DNA of 64,000 nt from Bacteroidales bacterium (GCA_017399905.1 JAFQAR010000031.1:62001-126000), one strand, 5' to 3'; positions 20,488 to 29,353 are shown, counted from the first letter of the stretch. A program made the numbers and translations. Notes: generated from the sequence alone by a model not told the origin.

Positions 20488-20613
20488 ATGGCCGGTCCAG
20501 CCGGCCATGACGTCATCCCCGACCTTGCACCCATGTCATTGCGACCTTGCACCCATGTCATTGCGAGGAGCCCAGGGGCGACGTGGCAATCTCATCCCGA
20601 CCTGATCGGGGAT
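20488..20613. repeat. nrdD-nrdG convergent spacer: hairpins and a tandem 22-bp repeat
   Basis: This spacer holds three things. ATGGCCGG (20488-20495) and CCGGCCAT (20501-20508) form a perfect 8-bp hairpin. Two head-to-tail identical 22-bp units occupy 20521-20542 and 20543-20564 (each begins GACCTTGCACCCATG). A dispersed-repeat-like stretch follows in which ATTGCGAGGAG faces GTGGCAAT. Finally ATCCCGA (20594-20600) pairs with TCGGGGAT (20606-20613) right at the nrdG stop, and probably terminates one or both genes. Confidence 0.7.
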
Positions 20614-21120
20614 CTATTTGAAAGGAATTACGGAGACGGTGCCAGGAATGGCATCGTCTTCTTCTTTTGTAAGATGGATGATGCGCTGGTTGGAGCTGCC
20701 GCGGAAGTGAAGTTCCGGATCGCGAAGTTCCGCCACGAACGGCCCGTCCACCAACGTATCGATATACGGGAGTATACGGCTCAGACGCTCATCCGCAAGG
20801 ATTTCCTCATATGTAAAGCCGGTATAGCACCAGATGTTCTTTCCTGTCTCTTCCTTTATGCGGCGCGCAAGTTCGGTAAAGGCCTCTACCTGATAGAGAG
20901 GGTCGCCGCCTGAAAATGTGACATTCGAGAATTCGTCTGCCTTCACCACTTCCAGAAGTTCATCTACCGACACTTCCCTGCCGCCTGCGAAGTCCCACGA
21001 CTGCGGGTTGTGGCAGCCGGGACAATGGTGGGCGCATCCCGCACAGTAGAACGATGTGCGGAATCCCGGCCCGTCGGCCATAGTCTCTTCCAATATGTCC
21101 AGTATCCTGATCTTCATCAT
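20614..21120 (-). CDS. nrdG: Anaerobic ribonucleotide reductase activating protein (radical SAM)
   Basis: NrdG uses S-adenosylmethionine and a 4Fe-4S cluster to install the glycyl radical on NrdD. The cluster motif is CAHHCPGC (CxxxCxxC), preceded by DGPGFRTSFY. TFSGGDPLYQ is the SAM-binding GGE-like motif. I take the ATG at 21120 (168 residues, MMKIRILDILEET), because family members begin at this point. An ATG at 21186 would add 22 residues that look non-coding. It converges on nrdD across a 129-base spacer full of repeats, an arrangement less common than tandem nrdDG. Confidence 0.93.
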   Translation of the reverse strand: MMKIRILDILEETMADGPGFRTSFYCAGCAHHCPGCHNPQSWDFAGGREVSVDELLEVVKADEFSNVTFSGGDPLYQVEAFTELARRIKEETGKNIWCYTGFTYEEILADERLSRILPYIDTLVDGPFVAELRDPELHFRGSSNQRIIHLTKEEDDAIPGTVSVIPFK

Positions 21121-21215
21121 GGCACCTACATCTCTAATTATCAACAAGTTACACATAACCACGTGCTCCCTTTTGACGGCACGCATCTTCTGTTAAAAAG
21201 CTGTTATTCAGCGAG

Positions 21216-22355
21216 TTAAGCGCCAGGATCTTTAGACAGGGGAGCAGGACGGATGTCGTCCCATGACCTGATGGCATCATAGGCTTCGCGAGAACCGTAG
21301 TATGCCTCGAACTTCTCCGGGTCGTTCTCCACCCACCACTGCGTGCCCAAGCCCTTCTCAAAGGCGAATGGCTTCATGAATATCTTCACCGCCCATGCAG
21401 GGGCAAGGAAGGCCAGGGAGTAGAACCACGGAAGCTTCGACTTCATTGAAGCGAAATATGCGTCGACCGGAACATCGGCCCTGAAATGAAGGATATCATT
21501 CAGGTCATCCGCATCGGTATACCACATGCCATGGAAATTCTTCAGTGCAAACCATTGAGGTTCGAATACCTTTTCAGGATCAGGCAGACCCAGGGCATTG
21601 AGCATCCGCTTCATGAACTCATAGTTGGTCATGCGGTACTGCGGGCCGCTGCTGATATTGTAGGCCCTGTTCCAGAAATTCTCCGGAACCCAATCCTCGC
21701 AGACCTGTGCCAGAAGCCTTCCGGAGTCCTCTATCGTAGCCCATTCGAGTACGCCGCCCATAGGCACATGGAAGGCCGTAGGGTTCACTACCTTGAGGAT
21801 GCCGGGATACAGGATGCCGCTCTGGCGGAGGGAGACCCAATGCTTGAGACCGGCATTTGCAAATATCTCTTCGGAACGTATCTTGGAAAGGGCATACATG
21901 TCGAACCTGGCAGGAGTCTGAGGCTCGTCGGCAGATCCCCAGTGACAGGGAGGATTCCTGTCTCCATACTGGGCCACAGAGCCTATGTACACCACCTTCA
22001 TGTCGTCATGTCCGGGCTGCGCAAGCACTGCCTTGACGACATTCTCCGCCGCAAGCACATTCACCTTCAGGGTCTTTTCCGGATAGTAGTCGGCAGCAGG
22101 AGACACCATTCCTCCCACGTGGAGGACATAGTCCGCCCCGGTGACACCTTCCAGGACGTCTTCATATCTGGTAAGGTCTCCCCAGATCACGCTTACTGAA
22201 GGATCTCCGGCAAATCTGTCAAGCAGCTTATGGTTCTTACTGCTGTCACGGGCCAGAAGACGGATATTGAATCTGTCCCTTCTGGCATACAGTTCCTGAA
22301 AACCGGCCCAGCCCATGTTACCGGTGCCGCCGGTCAAAAATACGGTCTTCTTCAT
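21216..22355 (-). CDS. NAD-dependent epimerase/dehydratase (extended SDR)
   Basis: The 379-residue protein has the Rossmann motif TGGTGNMGWAG (about 8-18), an acidic Asp in GDLTRYED, and the SDR catalytic YALSK, with a Ser in GSVAQYGD ahead of it. This marks an extended SDR acting on a nucleotide sugar or related alcohol. The C-terminal 110 residues (tryptophan-rich, about 290-379) are longer than in classical UDP-sugar epimerases. It is ten bases downstream of the EnvC-like gene, within one minus-strand operon that starts at the TPR gene. The substrate is unknown. Confidence 0.82.
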   Translation of the reverse strand: MKKTVFLTGGTGNMGWAGFQELYARRDRFNIRLLARDSSKNHKLLDRFAGDPSVSVIWGDLTRYEDVLEGVTGADYVLHVGGMVSPAADYYPEKTLKVNVLAAENVVKAVLAQPGHDDMKVVYIGSVAQYGDRNPPCHWGSADEPQTPARFDMYALSKIRSEEIFANAGLKHWVSLRQSGILYPGILKVVNPTAFHVPMGGVLEWATIEDSGRLLAQVCEDWVPENFWNRAYNISSGPQYRMTNYEFMKRMLNALGLPDPEKVFEPQWFALKNFHGMWYTDADDLNDILHFRADVPVDAYFASMKSKLPWFYSLAFLAPAWAVKIFMKPFAFEKGLGTQWWVENDPEKFEAYYGSREAYDAIRSWDDIRPAPLSKDPGA

Positions 22356-22365
22356 TGTCTTGATG

Positions 22366-23553
22366 TCATTTGAGCCAGGACTCAGGATTCTGAGGGTTCT
22401 TTCCCTGCCAGATCTCGAAATGGAGCTGAGTCTGCCCGTTTATGGTATCTATCGTACCAAGTGTCTGTCCCGTCTTCACCTTGTCTCCGGCCTTTACAGA
22501 CACGTTCTTCAGTTTACAGTATAGGGTATAATGGTTTCCATGGTCGACCATAACGCACTGGTTGAATCCGGGTACCACCATAACCTGCTGCACGACACCG
22601 TCAAAGACGGAAGCGATGGACGCCCCTGCTGCCACAGCTATGTCGAATCCGTTGTTCGGCGGAAGACGGAGGTTCTTGTATACGGGGTGGTAATGCGTAC
22701 CGAAACGGCCCACTACGGCACCTTCGGCCGGCCAAGGAAGCTTGCCCTTGTTTCTGGCGAACTCGGCCGCAAGCTTCTCGTCGACGACGGTCTTCTTCTT
22801 TCCGGAAGAAGTCTGTCCCTTGCCGCTCATTGCCGACGCGATGATCCTTTCTATTTCACGGTTGAGAGCTTCTATCTCCTTGCGCTTTGCCTTCAGCTGG
22901 GCCTGATAGGTCTTCTTGTTGCGGTTGAGCTGCTTGACGACGCTACTGGCCTTGGCCTCGTCCTTGCGGAGCTTGTCCAGCTCCTTGACCCTCTCGGCCC
23001 TTACCACCTCGGCCTCCTTCTTCATCACGGCAAGGTCTTCTTTCCTGGCTTCCAGCTCCGCCTTTGCCTCACGTATCTTCATTGCCTCGTCCTTCATCCG
23101 TGAAGAAAGGTTCCTGAAATATCCCATGCGGCGGAACGCCTGTCCGAGATTGTCGCTGGCAAGCATGTACATGTACCAGACACGGGCATCCCTGTTCTTG
23201 TATGCGCTTACCACCAGTCTGGAATAATGTCCGGTCAAGGTGTCTATCCTCGCCTTCATCCTGTTGATCTCCAGCTGGGTAAGATATATCTCGTCGTTAT
23301 ATTTCCTGATCTGCCTGTCGCTCTGGGCCAGAAGTTCCTTTCTGTTGGAGACCTTCTTCCTGATCAGATTCAGGTCGGCAAGCATGCTGCTGCTTCTGGA
23401 CGCATTCTCCGAAAGCTGCCTGTCAATGATCTCTATTTCCCTTTCAAGCCTTGCACGCCTTTCCTCCTGCGCCTTCGTATTCTGGGCGGAAAGCCACGGC
23501 GAAAGCATCAGCAGCGCAAATGCAATGCATAAAAGTCTCAGGTTACGGTACAT
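22366..23553 (-). CDS. EnvC-like murein hydrolase activator (coiled coil plus degenerate LytM)
   Basis: This 395-residue exported protein (signal peptide about 1-23, ending LSAQ) has two long coiled-coil stretches (about 28-120 and 150-250) and a C-terminal M23/LytM domain (about 285-395). The zinc site is incomplete. The usual HxxxD histidine is Asn (NNGFDI), and the HxH-type histidine in the YAHL position is Lys (YCKL), although QLHFEIW is kept. So it is probably not a peptidase but an activator of cell-wall amidases during division, like EnvC. It lies between the TPR gene (11-base gap) and the SDR gene (12-base gap). Such degenerate sites are common in this family, so this is not a sign of decay. 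Confidence 0.88.
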   Translation of the reverse strand: MYRNLRLLCIAFALLMLSPWLSAQNTKAQEERRARLEREIEIIDRQLSENASRSSSMLADLNLIRKKVSNRKELLAQSDRQIRKYNDEIYLTQLEINRMKARIDTLTGHYSRLVVSAYKNRDARVWYMYMLASDNLGQAFRRMGYFRNLSSRMKDEAMKIREAKAELEARKEDLAVMKKEAEVVRAERVKELDKLRKDEAKASSVVKQLNRNKKTYQAQLKAKRKEIEALNREIERIIASAMSGKGQTSSGKKKTVVDEKLAAEFARNKGKLPWPAEGAVVGRFGTHYHPVYKNLRLPPNNGFDIAVAAGASIASVFDGVVQQVMVVPGFNQCVMVDHGNHYTLYCKLKNVSVKAGDKVKTGQTLGTIDTINGQTQLHFEIWQGKNPQNPESWLK

Positions 23554-23564
23554 CTTGAACTGTC

Positions 23565-25280
23565 TTATCTGTTGATAGCCTTCTTCCTCTCCTCGATTCT
23601 CGCATCCAGGTCAGGAATATCCCCCTTGTTCTTCTGCTTTGCAAGATTCCAGTAGACAAAGGCCATGTCATATTCCTTCAACGCATAGAGGACTTCGGCA
23701 TAATGGTCAAGCACCACAGGACTCTCCTTGCCGCCGTAAAGCATGGCATGCTTGAAGAAAGGCTTCGCCTCCAGAGCCTTGCCCTGAAGATAGAGAATCC
23801 AGCCGAAGGTGTCGAGATAGGTGGCGTTGTCCGGCTCGGCCTCGATTGTCCTGCGGCTCATGTTGTATGCCTTCTTCAGCTTCTTTCCCTGGACGCTGAG
23901 GTAATATGCGTAATTGTTCAGGACATATACATAGTCCGGATTGATCTTCAGGGCCTTGTCATAAGCCTTGTAGGCCTTCTTGTCCTCTCCGAGCTGATGA
24001 TATATGTCACCCATGGTAGACCATGCCCTGAGCGTCCTGGAACTGTCATCCGGAGCCACTTCAAGAACCTTTTCGCATAAGTCCAGGACCTTGTCGTACT
24101 CTTTCAGATTATAGTCGCCCACGCTGGCCATCTCAAGGAATCCGGTCTCCTCAGGGAAACGTTCATATGCCTTGCGTCCTTCATCCGAAAGCGCCTCCCA
24201 CTCCTCTGCGAACATAAGGAACTCTACCAGATTGGCGCTCGCCGAAAGGCTCTGCGGATATGTCTCGGCATTGAGACGGAAATGTTCCCTGGCCTTGTCC
24301 TTCCTGTCGGTCGAATAATAGTAGATGCCGGCAGTCTGGAGAATTGAACTGTCCGAAGGATGCACCTCCAGGGCAACTGCCATCACCGAATCCAGCTGCG
24401 GCATGAAGGAGCGCACGAACTTCGGATCCGTCCTCTGGACTATGGCCATAAGGTAGTCGCTCTTCGCCGAAGACGGGCTGTCCGAAGAACGTACATATTT
24501 CTCGAGGACATCGAAATATCTGTCATATTTCCTCGTCATCCTCAAGGTTTCGGCCTTTCCGAGGAGGGCGGGAGAGTAGTCCGGAGCTATGTCGAGGGCC
24601 TCGTCGTAATATGCAAGGGCTGTCGAATCGTTGTACATCGACATCTGATAGTCAGCAAGGGTGGAGAGCACATATGGAGACGAATACTGCCTGTTGTACT
24701 CCTCGAGGGACTCATAGGCCTCTTCATGACGTTCGAGGGTGCGCAGAAGGTTGAACCGGTACATGGCTATGCCTTCCGTCATTCCGAATACGGTCTCTAT
24801 CTCATCCAGGGTTTCCAGGGCCTTCTCATATTCTCCCTGGGCCGCATAAAGCTCCACCATGTCGAAATAGAGGTTGCTCTTCTTCGGGAAATCCTCGAGA
24901 AGCTTCTCGTACATGCTTATCGTCAGTTCCTGACGCCGGGTCACGGCATAGAGCCTCGCCAGTCTGTAGCGGTACCAGAAATTGCCGGAGTCCAGCTCGC
25001 AGGCCTTGCGCAGAAACTCCTCAGCCTCATCCATTTCCTTATTCTCCACAGCTATCATGGAGAGATAGTACCATGCCGCATCGTTCCCTTCATCATTCGC
25101 CAGAACTGCAGCCAGAAGGGCCTTGGAAGCTTCGAAATCCCTCTCATTATACCTCTCCACGGCAGAGAGGATCATGTTTTCGGAGGAGGATTCCGGGCGG
25201 ACCGGCTGGGCGTCGGCCGTCCTGCAGACGGACATCAGCAGGGCCAGAGAAACGAGTATATTGAATATGAGTTTTTTCAT
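23565..25280 (-). CDS. Tetratricopeptide repeat protein, exported
   Basis: The 571-residue protein starts with a signal peptide (about 1-24, TADAQ) and is then almost entirely TPR units from about residue 35 to 560. Examples are DAAWYYLSMIAVENKEMDEA, ALETLDEIETVFG and AYKAYDKALKINPDYVYVLN. It is likely a periplasmic or outer-membrane-associated scaffold. It heads the operon with the EnvC-like protein and an SDR, and in Bacteroidales a TPR gene next to an M23 gene is common, suggesting a link with envelope assembly. Its promoter (TATTTTTG) lies just ahead of the start. Confidence 0.85.
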   Translation of the reverse strand: MKKLIFNILVSLALLMSVCRTADAQPVRPESSSENMILSAVERYNERDFEASKALLAAVLANDEGNDAAWYYLSMIAVENKEMDEAEEFLRKACELDSGNFWYRYRLARLYAVTRRQELTISMYEKLLEDFPKKSNLYFDMVELYAAQGEYEKALETLDEIETVFGMTEGIAMYRFNLLRTLERHEEAYESLEEYNRQYSSPYVLSTLADYQMSMYNDSTALAYYDEALDIAPDYSPALLGKAETLRMTRKYDRYFDVLEKYVRSSDSPSSAKSDYLMAIVQRTDPKFVRSFMPQLDSVMAVALEVHPSDSSILQTAGIYYYSTDRKDKAREHFRLNAETYPQSLSASANLVEFLMFAEEWEALSDEGRKAYERFPEETGFLEMASVGDYNLKEYDKVLDLCEKVLEVAPDDSSRTLRAWSTMGDIYHQLGEDKKAYKAYDKALKINPDYVYVLNNYAYYLSVQGKKLKKAYNMSRRTIEAEPDNATYLDTFGWILYLQGKALEAKPFFKHAMLYGGKESPVVLDHYAEVLYALKEYDMAFVYWNLAKQKNKGDIPDLDARIEERKKAINR

Positions 25281-25297
25281 AACAAAAAGAAATCGTA

Positions 25298-25305
25298 CAA
25301 AAATA
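25298..25305 (-). promoter_or_regulatory. -7 box (TATTTTTG) of the TPR-EnvC-SDR operon
   Basis: On the minus strand the bases read TATTTTTG, a TAnnTTTG match 17 bases before the TPR gene start. Confidence 0.55.
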
Positions 25306-25329
25306 ATACTCTAATTCGGGAAAAATGCA

Positions 25330-25337
25330 TAAGTTTG
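25330..25337 (+). promoter_or_regulatory. -7 box (TAAGTTTG) of the sigma factor operon
   Basis: An exact TAnnTTTG match lies 63 bases before the proposed TTG start of the sigma factor. No convincing TTTG -33 element is seen 19-21 bases upstream. Confidence 0.5.
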
Positions 25338-25400
25338 GAAAAAAAGTGGGACGGATGCAACATTCATGGTCCGGTATGCATCTATCTTAGGCATGAACAA

Positions 25401-25976
25401 TTGACGAACCTTCCGGACCCTAACGCAAGAACTGTGGCAGAGAATTTTGATTTAAAGCTGATTGAATCATGCATAAATGGAGATCGGGCGTCCCAGAAGG
25501 TCCTGTATGACCGTCTGGCTCCCCGTATGTTTCCTTTATGCATAAGATATGCAGGCGACAGGACTCTTGCGGAAGACATACTTCAGGACGGGTTCATCAC
25601 CTTGTTCACGCATCTGGAGAACTACAAGGGACAGGGATCCTTTGAAGGATGGGCCAGGAAGATCTTTGTCACGACTGCCTTGATGGAACTCAGGAAGAAG
25701 GATGCCCTGAAGATGAGCGACGAGCTGGATGTGGCAAGAGGATTCAAAGCGGAAACGGTCAGCCAGACGCAGAGCATCGGATACAAGGAACTGATGAAGC
25801 TGGTGATGTCACTTCCTCCCGGGTTCAGGACCGTATTCAACATGTATGCGATAGAGGGATTTTCCCACAAGGAGATAGGTGACATGCTGGGTATAAGCGA
25901 AACGACATCAAGGACCCAGCTCAGCAGGGCAAGAAGCTGGCTGCAGAACAAGATTAAGGAGATTGAAAATGTTTGA
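25401..25976 (+). CDS. ECF RNA polymerase sigma factor
   Basis: The sigma-70 region 2 (YDRLAPRMFPLCIRYAGDRTLAEDILQD, here in part) and region 4 (AIEGFSHKEIGDMLGISETT, helix-turn-helix) give an extracytoplasmic-function sigma factor of about 190 residues. The open frame extends far upstream antisense to the TPR gene, so the start must be internal. I chose TTG 25401; GTG 25434 is the other candidate. The only nearby ATG (25393) is one frame off and stops after three codons, overlapping the TTG. The last codons overlap the ATG of the next gene (ATGTTTGA), so the two are translationally coupled. Confidence 0.9.
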   Translation: MTNLPDPNARTVAENFDLKLIESCINGDRASQKVLYDRLAPRMFPLCIRYAGDRTLAEDILQDGFITLFTHLENYKGQGSFEGWARKIFVTTALMELRKKDALKMSDELDVARGFKAETVSQTQSIGYKELMKLVMSLPPGFRTVFNMYAIEGFSHKEIGDMLGISETTSRTQLSRARSWLQNKIKEIENV

Positions 25977-27159
25977 GGAAAACAAATACGAAGAGTCTGA
26001 CATTCTGATGAGATCGATTCTCTCGGATGCAAGGGAAGAGGTTCCCGAGCACATCTGGGAGGGGATTTCTGCGGAACTTGACAAGAGACAGACAAGGAAG
26101 CCGGTTGTGCTCTGGTTCAGGAGGACGGCGGTCGCGGCGGCTGCGGCAGCAGCGGTGGCGGTCGGCGTCGTGCTGCATCGGGACGGCGGAGCCGGTACGA
26201 TGCTCGTGCCGGAGGCGGAAGGCAGCGGCATGGTCGCTGTCGTGGAGCCGGAGGCCGCTGCGACGCCGGAAGGACAGACAGCTGCTGAGCAGCTGGCCGC
26301 AATCACATATGTCGCCGACGCGGACAAAGCGGTGAAGGCCGGCAAGGAAGCCGTAAGGAAGACCGTCGTGCCGTCGGAGACAGAAGAACCTGAAACATCT
26401 GTCGCAGAGGAAGTTAAAGAAAGGGCAGAAGATGCCCAAAAAAAGGAAGCTGCAGAATATTTCCCTGAAGTATGGCCGGAAGATGAAGACGAGGTCAGGA
26501 AGAGGAACCGGGAAGGTGTATCGCTTGTCCTGTCAGGAGTGGCAGGCACCAACAATGCCCGGAACGGAAACGGAAACGGTCCTTTCAAGCGTCCTCAGAT
26601 ATCCACAGCACCTCCTAAGACCGGAATCGAAGAGAAGAGTACAGAATCCACATACGGCCTCCCTCTTTCTGCGGGCGTCGGCGTCAAGATAGGCCTGACC
26701 CCAAGATGGTCCATCGGCACAGGTGTGAACTACACCCTCCTTACAAGAAGATTCTACGGAACATATACACATGTTGACGGAAACGGCATCGTGGATGTGT
26801 CGACGGGATCCGACATAAGGAACATACAGCAGTACGTGGGTGTTCCTGTAAATGTATTCTACAACATTCTGGACAGAGACCACGTCAACTTCTATGCATA
26901 TGCAGGAGGTACGGTCGAGAAATGTATTTCAGACAAGTATTCATTGATGGGGACATCCATCAATCACTCGGAAACGGCGAAAGGCGTCCAGCTGTCGGCA
27001 AACGCCGGAGTCGGTGTGGAATTCATCCTCGGAAAGCGTCTTGGCCTTTACATAGACCCGAGCCTCAGATACTACTTCGACTGCGGACAGCCAAAGAGCA
27101 TCCGTACAGTACAGCCACTCATGCTTGGATTCGAGATGGGTCTCAGAGTGAAACTATAA
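25969..27159 (+). CDS. Membrane-anchored protein with C-terminal outer-membrane-type beta-barrel, sigma-factor partner
   Basis: The 396-residue protein has three parts: a short acidic cytoplasmic segment (about 1-45, with repeated EE and a HIWEGISAEL helix), one strongly hydrophobic Ala/Val segment (about 50-65), and a charged linker (to about 220). A C-terminal region of alternating strands (about 225-396) resembles porin-family barrels (LSAGVGVKIGLTPRWSIGTG, and the end LGFEMGLRVKL). The start overlaps the sigma factor stop by eight bases, so it is probably its anti-sigma or sensor partner. The combination of an inner-membrane helix and an outer-membrane-like barrel in one chain is notable. 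I see no canonical zinc anti-sigma motif. I prefer ATG 25969 over the TTG six bases earlier. Confidence 0.75.
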   Translation: MFEENKYEESDILMRSILSDAREEVPEHIWEGISAELDKRQTRKPVVLWFRRTAVAAAAAAAVAVGVVLHRDGGAGTMLVPEAEGSGMVAVVEPEAAATPEGQTAAEQLAAITYVADADKAVKAGKEAVRKTVVPSETEEPETSVAEEVKERAEDAQKKEAAEYFPEVWPEDEDEVRKRNREGVSLVLSGVAGTNNARNGNGNGPFKRPQISTAPPKTGIEEKSTESTYGLPLSAGVGVKIGLTPRWSIGTGVNYTLLTRRFYGTYTHVDGNGIVDVSTGSDIRNIQQYVGVPVNVFYNILDRDHVNFYAYAGGTVEKCISDKYSLMGTSINHSETAKGVQLSANAGVGVEFILGKRLGLYIDPSLRYYFDCGQPKSIRTVQPLMLGFEMGLRVKL

Positions 27160-27186
27160 TCCCTAAAACATAACAACAAGCTCATT

Positions 27187-27609
27187 TCAGTCTTCCCAGA
27201 CCAAAGTCCTCGACTGGTCTGGGTTGATTGTAATATAGACCCTCAGTGTCTCTTCCGGGAGAAGTTCCTCGACATTTTCCGGCCACTCCATCATGCAGAG
27301 GAAGCCGCTGTCCAGATAGTCGTAAAGTCCGATCTCCACAGCCTCTTCAAGCTTGTTGATCCTATAGAAGTCAAAGTGATACATCGGCTCGCCGTCAGCC
27401 CTCATATATTCGTTGACAATTGCGAAAGTCGGCGAACCTACAGGGTCCGTAACACCCAGAACCCTGCATATCGCTGTGGTGAAGGTGGTCTTTCCCGAAC
27501 CCATAGGCGCAAAGAAAGCTACAAGGGAATTGTCCCCTATCTTCTCAAGAAATTCGGCCGCAGCCCTGTCGAGGTCATCGATGGACCTGATTGTCACTTC
27601 ATGCTTCAT
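27187..27609 (-). CDS. tsaE: tRNA threonylcarbamoyladenosine biosynthesis ATPase TsaE
   Basis: TsaE is the small ATPase of the complex that makes the t6A modification at position 37 of ANN-decoding tRNAs. The 140-residue chain has the Walker A APMGSGKTTF (34-43), the PVGSPTFAIVNEY strand, and HFDFYRI (Walker B-like region) followed by the CMMEWPE motif. I chose the ATG at 27609. A longer frame begins at 27633, but a promoter -7 box lies between that codon and this ATG, so the shorter form is the one transcribed. It follows the yifB gene by 35 bases. Confidence 0.93.
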   Translation of the reverse strand: MKHEVTIRSIDDLDRAAAEFLEKIGDNSLVAFFAPMGSGKTTFTTAICRVLGVTDPVGSPTFAIVNEYMRADGEPMYHFDFYRINKLEEAVEIGLYDYLDSGFLCMMEWPENVEELLPEETLRVYITINPDQSRTLVWED

Positions 27610-27613
27610 GCTG

Positions 27614-27621
27614 CAAAGATA
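27614..27621 (-). promoter_or_regulatory. tsaE: -7 box (TATCTTTG) immediately before tsaE
   Basis: The minus strand reads TATCTTTG followed by four bases and then the ATG. Transcription normally starts a few bases beyond this box, so the messenger would begin at or next to the start codon (leaderless). It also decides the choice of start. Confidence 0.6.
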
Positions 27622-27644
27622 TGCAAAATCCACAAGCCGTCAAC

Positions 27645-29204
27645 CTATTCGAGGATATTCCTTCTGTCAAGGAATCTGTATCCTGCCGCTTCCGAAAGAT
27701 GGCCGGGAGCTATATCCTCCGATCCTTCCAGGTCAGCTATCGTCCTCGCCAGCTTGATGATCCGTGAGCATGCCCTTGCAGAAAGTCCCATACGTTCTAT
27801 GATCCGTTCAAGGACTGATCTGCAGGATGGAGACAGCGGACAGAACCGCTCTATCTGTCTGCTGTTCATGGCTGCATTGCAGAAGATGCCTTCGCCTTCA
27901 AAGCGTTTCCTCTGCATCTGACGGGCCTTCCGGACCCTCCCGGCCACAGCCTCGCTCGACTCCGCCGGCCTTCTTTCCACGAGTTTCCGCGGGTCAATCG
28001 GATGCATCCAGAGCTGTATGTCTATACGGTCCATTATAGGTCCGGAAAGCTTGGAAAGATAGGCTATGCGGCGTGACGGGGTGCAGGAGCATCTGTCCCC
28101 TTCGCCATAATATCCGCACGGGCAGGGGTTGGTCGCCGCCACAAGCATGAAATCGGAGGGATACTCCACCTTGGAGCGGAGTCTCGAGACAGTAACCTTC
28201 CTGTCTTCCATCGGTGCCCTGAGCATCTCCAGAAGCCTTTTCGGAGCTTCACAGAACTCGTCTATCATGAGGATCCCGTTATGGGCAAGGGATATCTCTC
28301 CGGGCAATATGCTGTCCGATCCTCCACCTATGAGGGCAGCGACGGAGGCGCTGTAGTGAGGCGAACGGAACGGACGCCTCCGCATAAGCCCTCCGAGCGC
28401 GTTACCCTTGCCTGCAACGGAATATATCTTGCTGGTCTGCAGGGCCTCCTCCCGGGTCATCTGCGGAAGGATGGCCGCCATTGCCTTTGCCAGCGAACTC
28501 TTCCCCGAACCCGGAGAACCTATCATTATCACGTTATGGCCACCTGCAGCAGCTATCTCCACTCCTCTCTTGGCTCCCTCCTGACCGATTATCTCTGAAA
28601 AGTCCATTATGTCGGAAAACGGTGATGCATGTCTGTCTCCGCACATAAGCCCAAGCTCCTCCGCTCTGTTCACAGCCAACATCCCTTCACAGGACTCCTG
28701 TCCTGAAAGAATCTGCAGGACCTCCTCGAGACTCCGCACTCCGTAGATCTCAACATCCTCGAAATCAACAGCTTCCAAAGCGGAAGACAGAGGAAGTATG
28801 CAGCCGCGCAGCCCCTGCCTTACAGCAAGTTCCACTATCGGAAGAGCCCCGGGCACATCCCTTATGCTTCCGTCAAGTCCGAGTTCTCCCATGATCAGAT
28901 AGTCGCTAATAAGAGGGAGCTCGAGCTGACCGGAGGCGGCGATGATGCCCAGGGCTATGGGAACATCATACCCGCTTCCCTTCTTGTGCATGTCCGCAGG
29001 CGCCAGATTTATGACTATCTTCTTTCCCGGAATCCTGAATCCCATCGACTGCAGGGCGGTTATGGTCCTGAGAAGACTTTCCTTCACGGCAGCATCCGCC
29101 AGACCGACCAGATGCAGGCCGATGCCGGCACTGATGTTTATTTCAACCGTTACGGGGACAGCGTCGATTCCGACGCATTTCGCCCCATGAATGTTTATCA
29201 GCAT
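27645..29204 (-). CDS. yifB: YifB/ComM family Mg-chelatase-like AAA+ ATPase
   Basis: The 519-residue protein has the N-terminal ChlI fold (about 15-140, DVPIALGIIAASGQL), a central AAA+ module with Walker A GSPGSGKSS and Walker B ILMIDEF, the sensor ATNPCPCGY with a cysteine-rich loop (GDRCSC), and a C-terminal Mg-chelatase domain. Its homologue ComM is a branch-migration helicase used in natural transformation. Many non-competent Bacteroidetes also have it. The ATG at 29204 (MLINIHGAKC) matches the usual family start; ATG 29222 would add six residues. The gene is immediately upstream of tsaE on the same strand. Confidence 0.92.
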   Translation of the reverse strand: MLINIHGAKCVGIDAVPVTVEINISAGIGLHLVGLADAAVKESLLRTITALQSMGFRIPGKKIVINLAPADMHKKGSGYDVPIALGIIAASGQLELPLISDYLIMGELGLDGSIRDVPGALPIVELAVRQGLRGCILPLSSALEAVDFEDVEIYGVRSLEEVLQILSGQESCEGMLAVNRAEELGLMCGDRHASPFSDIMDFSEIIGQEGAKRGVEIAAAGGHNVIMIGSPGSGKSSLAKAMAAILPQMTREEALQTSKIYSVAGKGNALGGLMRRRPFRSPHYSASVAALIGGGSDSILPGEISLAHNGILMIDEFCEAPKRLLEMLRAPMEDRKVTVSRLRSKVEYPSDFMLVAATNPCPCGYYGEGDRCSCTPSRRIAYLSKLSGPIMDRIDIQLWMHPIDPRKLVERRPAESSEAVAGRVRKARQMQRKRFEGEGIFCNAAMNSRQIERFCPLSPSCRSVLERIIERMGLSARACSRIIKLARTIADLEGSEDIAPGHLSEAAGYRFLDRRNILE

Positions 29205-29353
29205 GATTCTGTTTTTCTTCAAATCTTGCCATCATTTCCGAGAAACAGCACAAAAAAAGAAAAAATGTGACGAAATGATGATGATAAAATATATTTTAGT
29301 ATGGCAAAGATTTATTTTATAACTTTACGGCAGAGTAAAATTTCATTGAAGCC

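Noticed and set aside
24360-25400. N-terminal extension of the sigma factor frame (about 347 codons)
   Set aside because: It lies antisense to the well-supported TPR gene and matches no sigma domain; only the part from about 25401 is coding.
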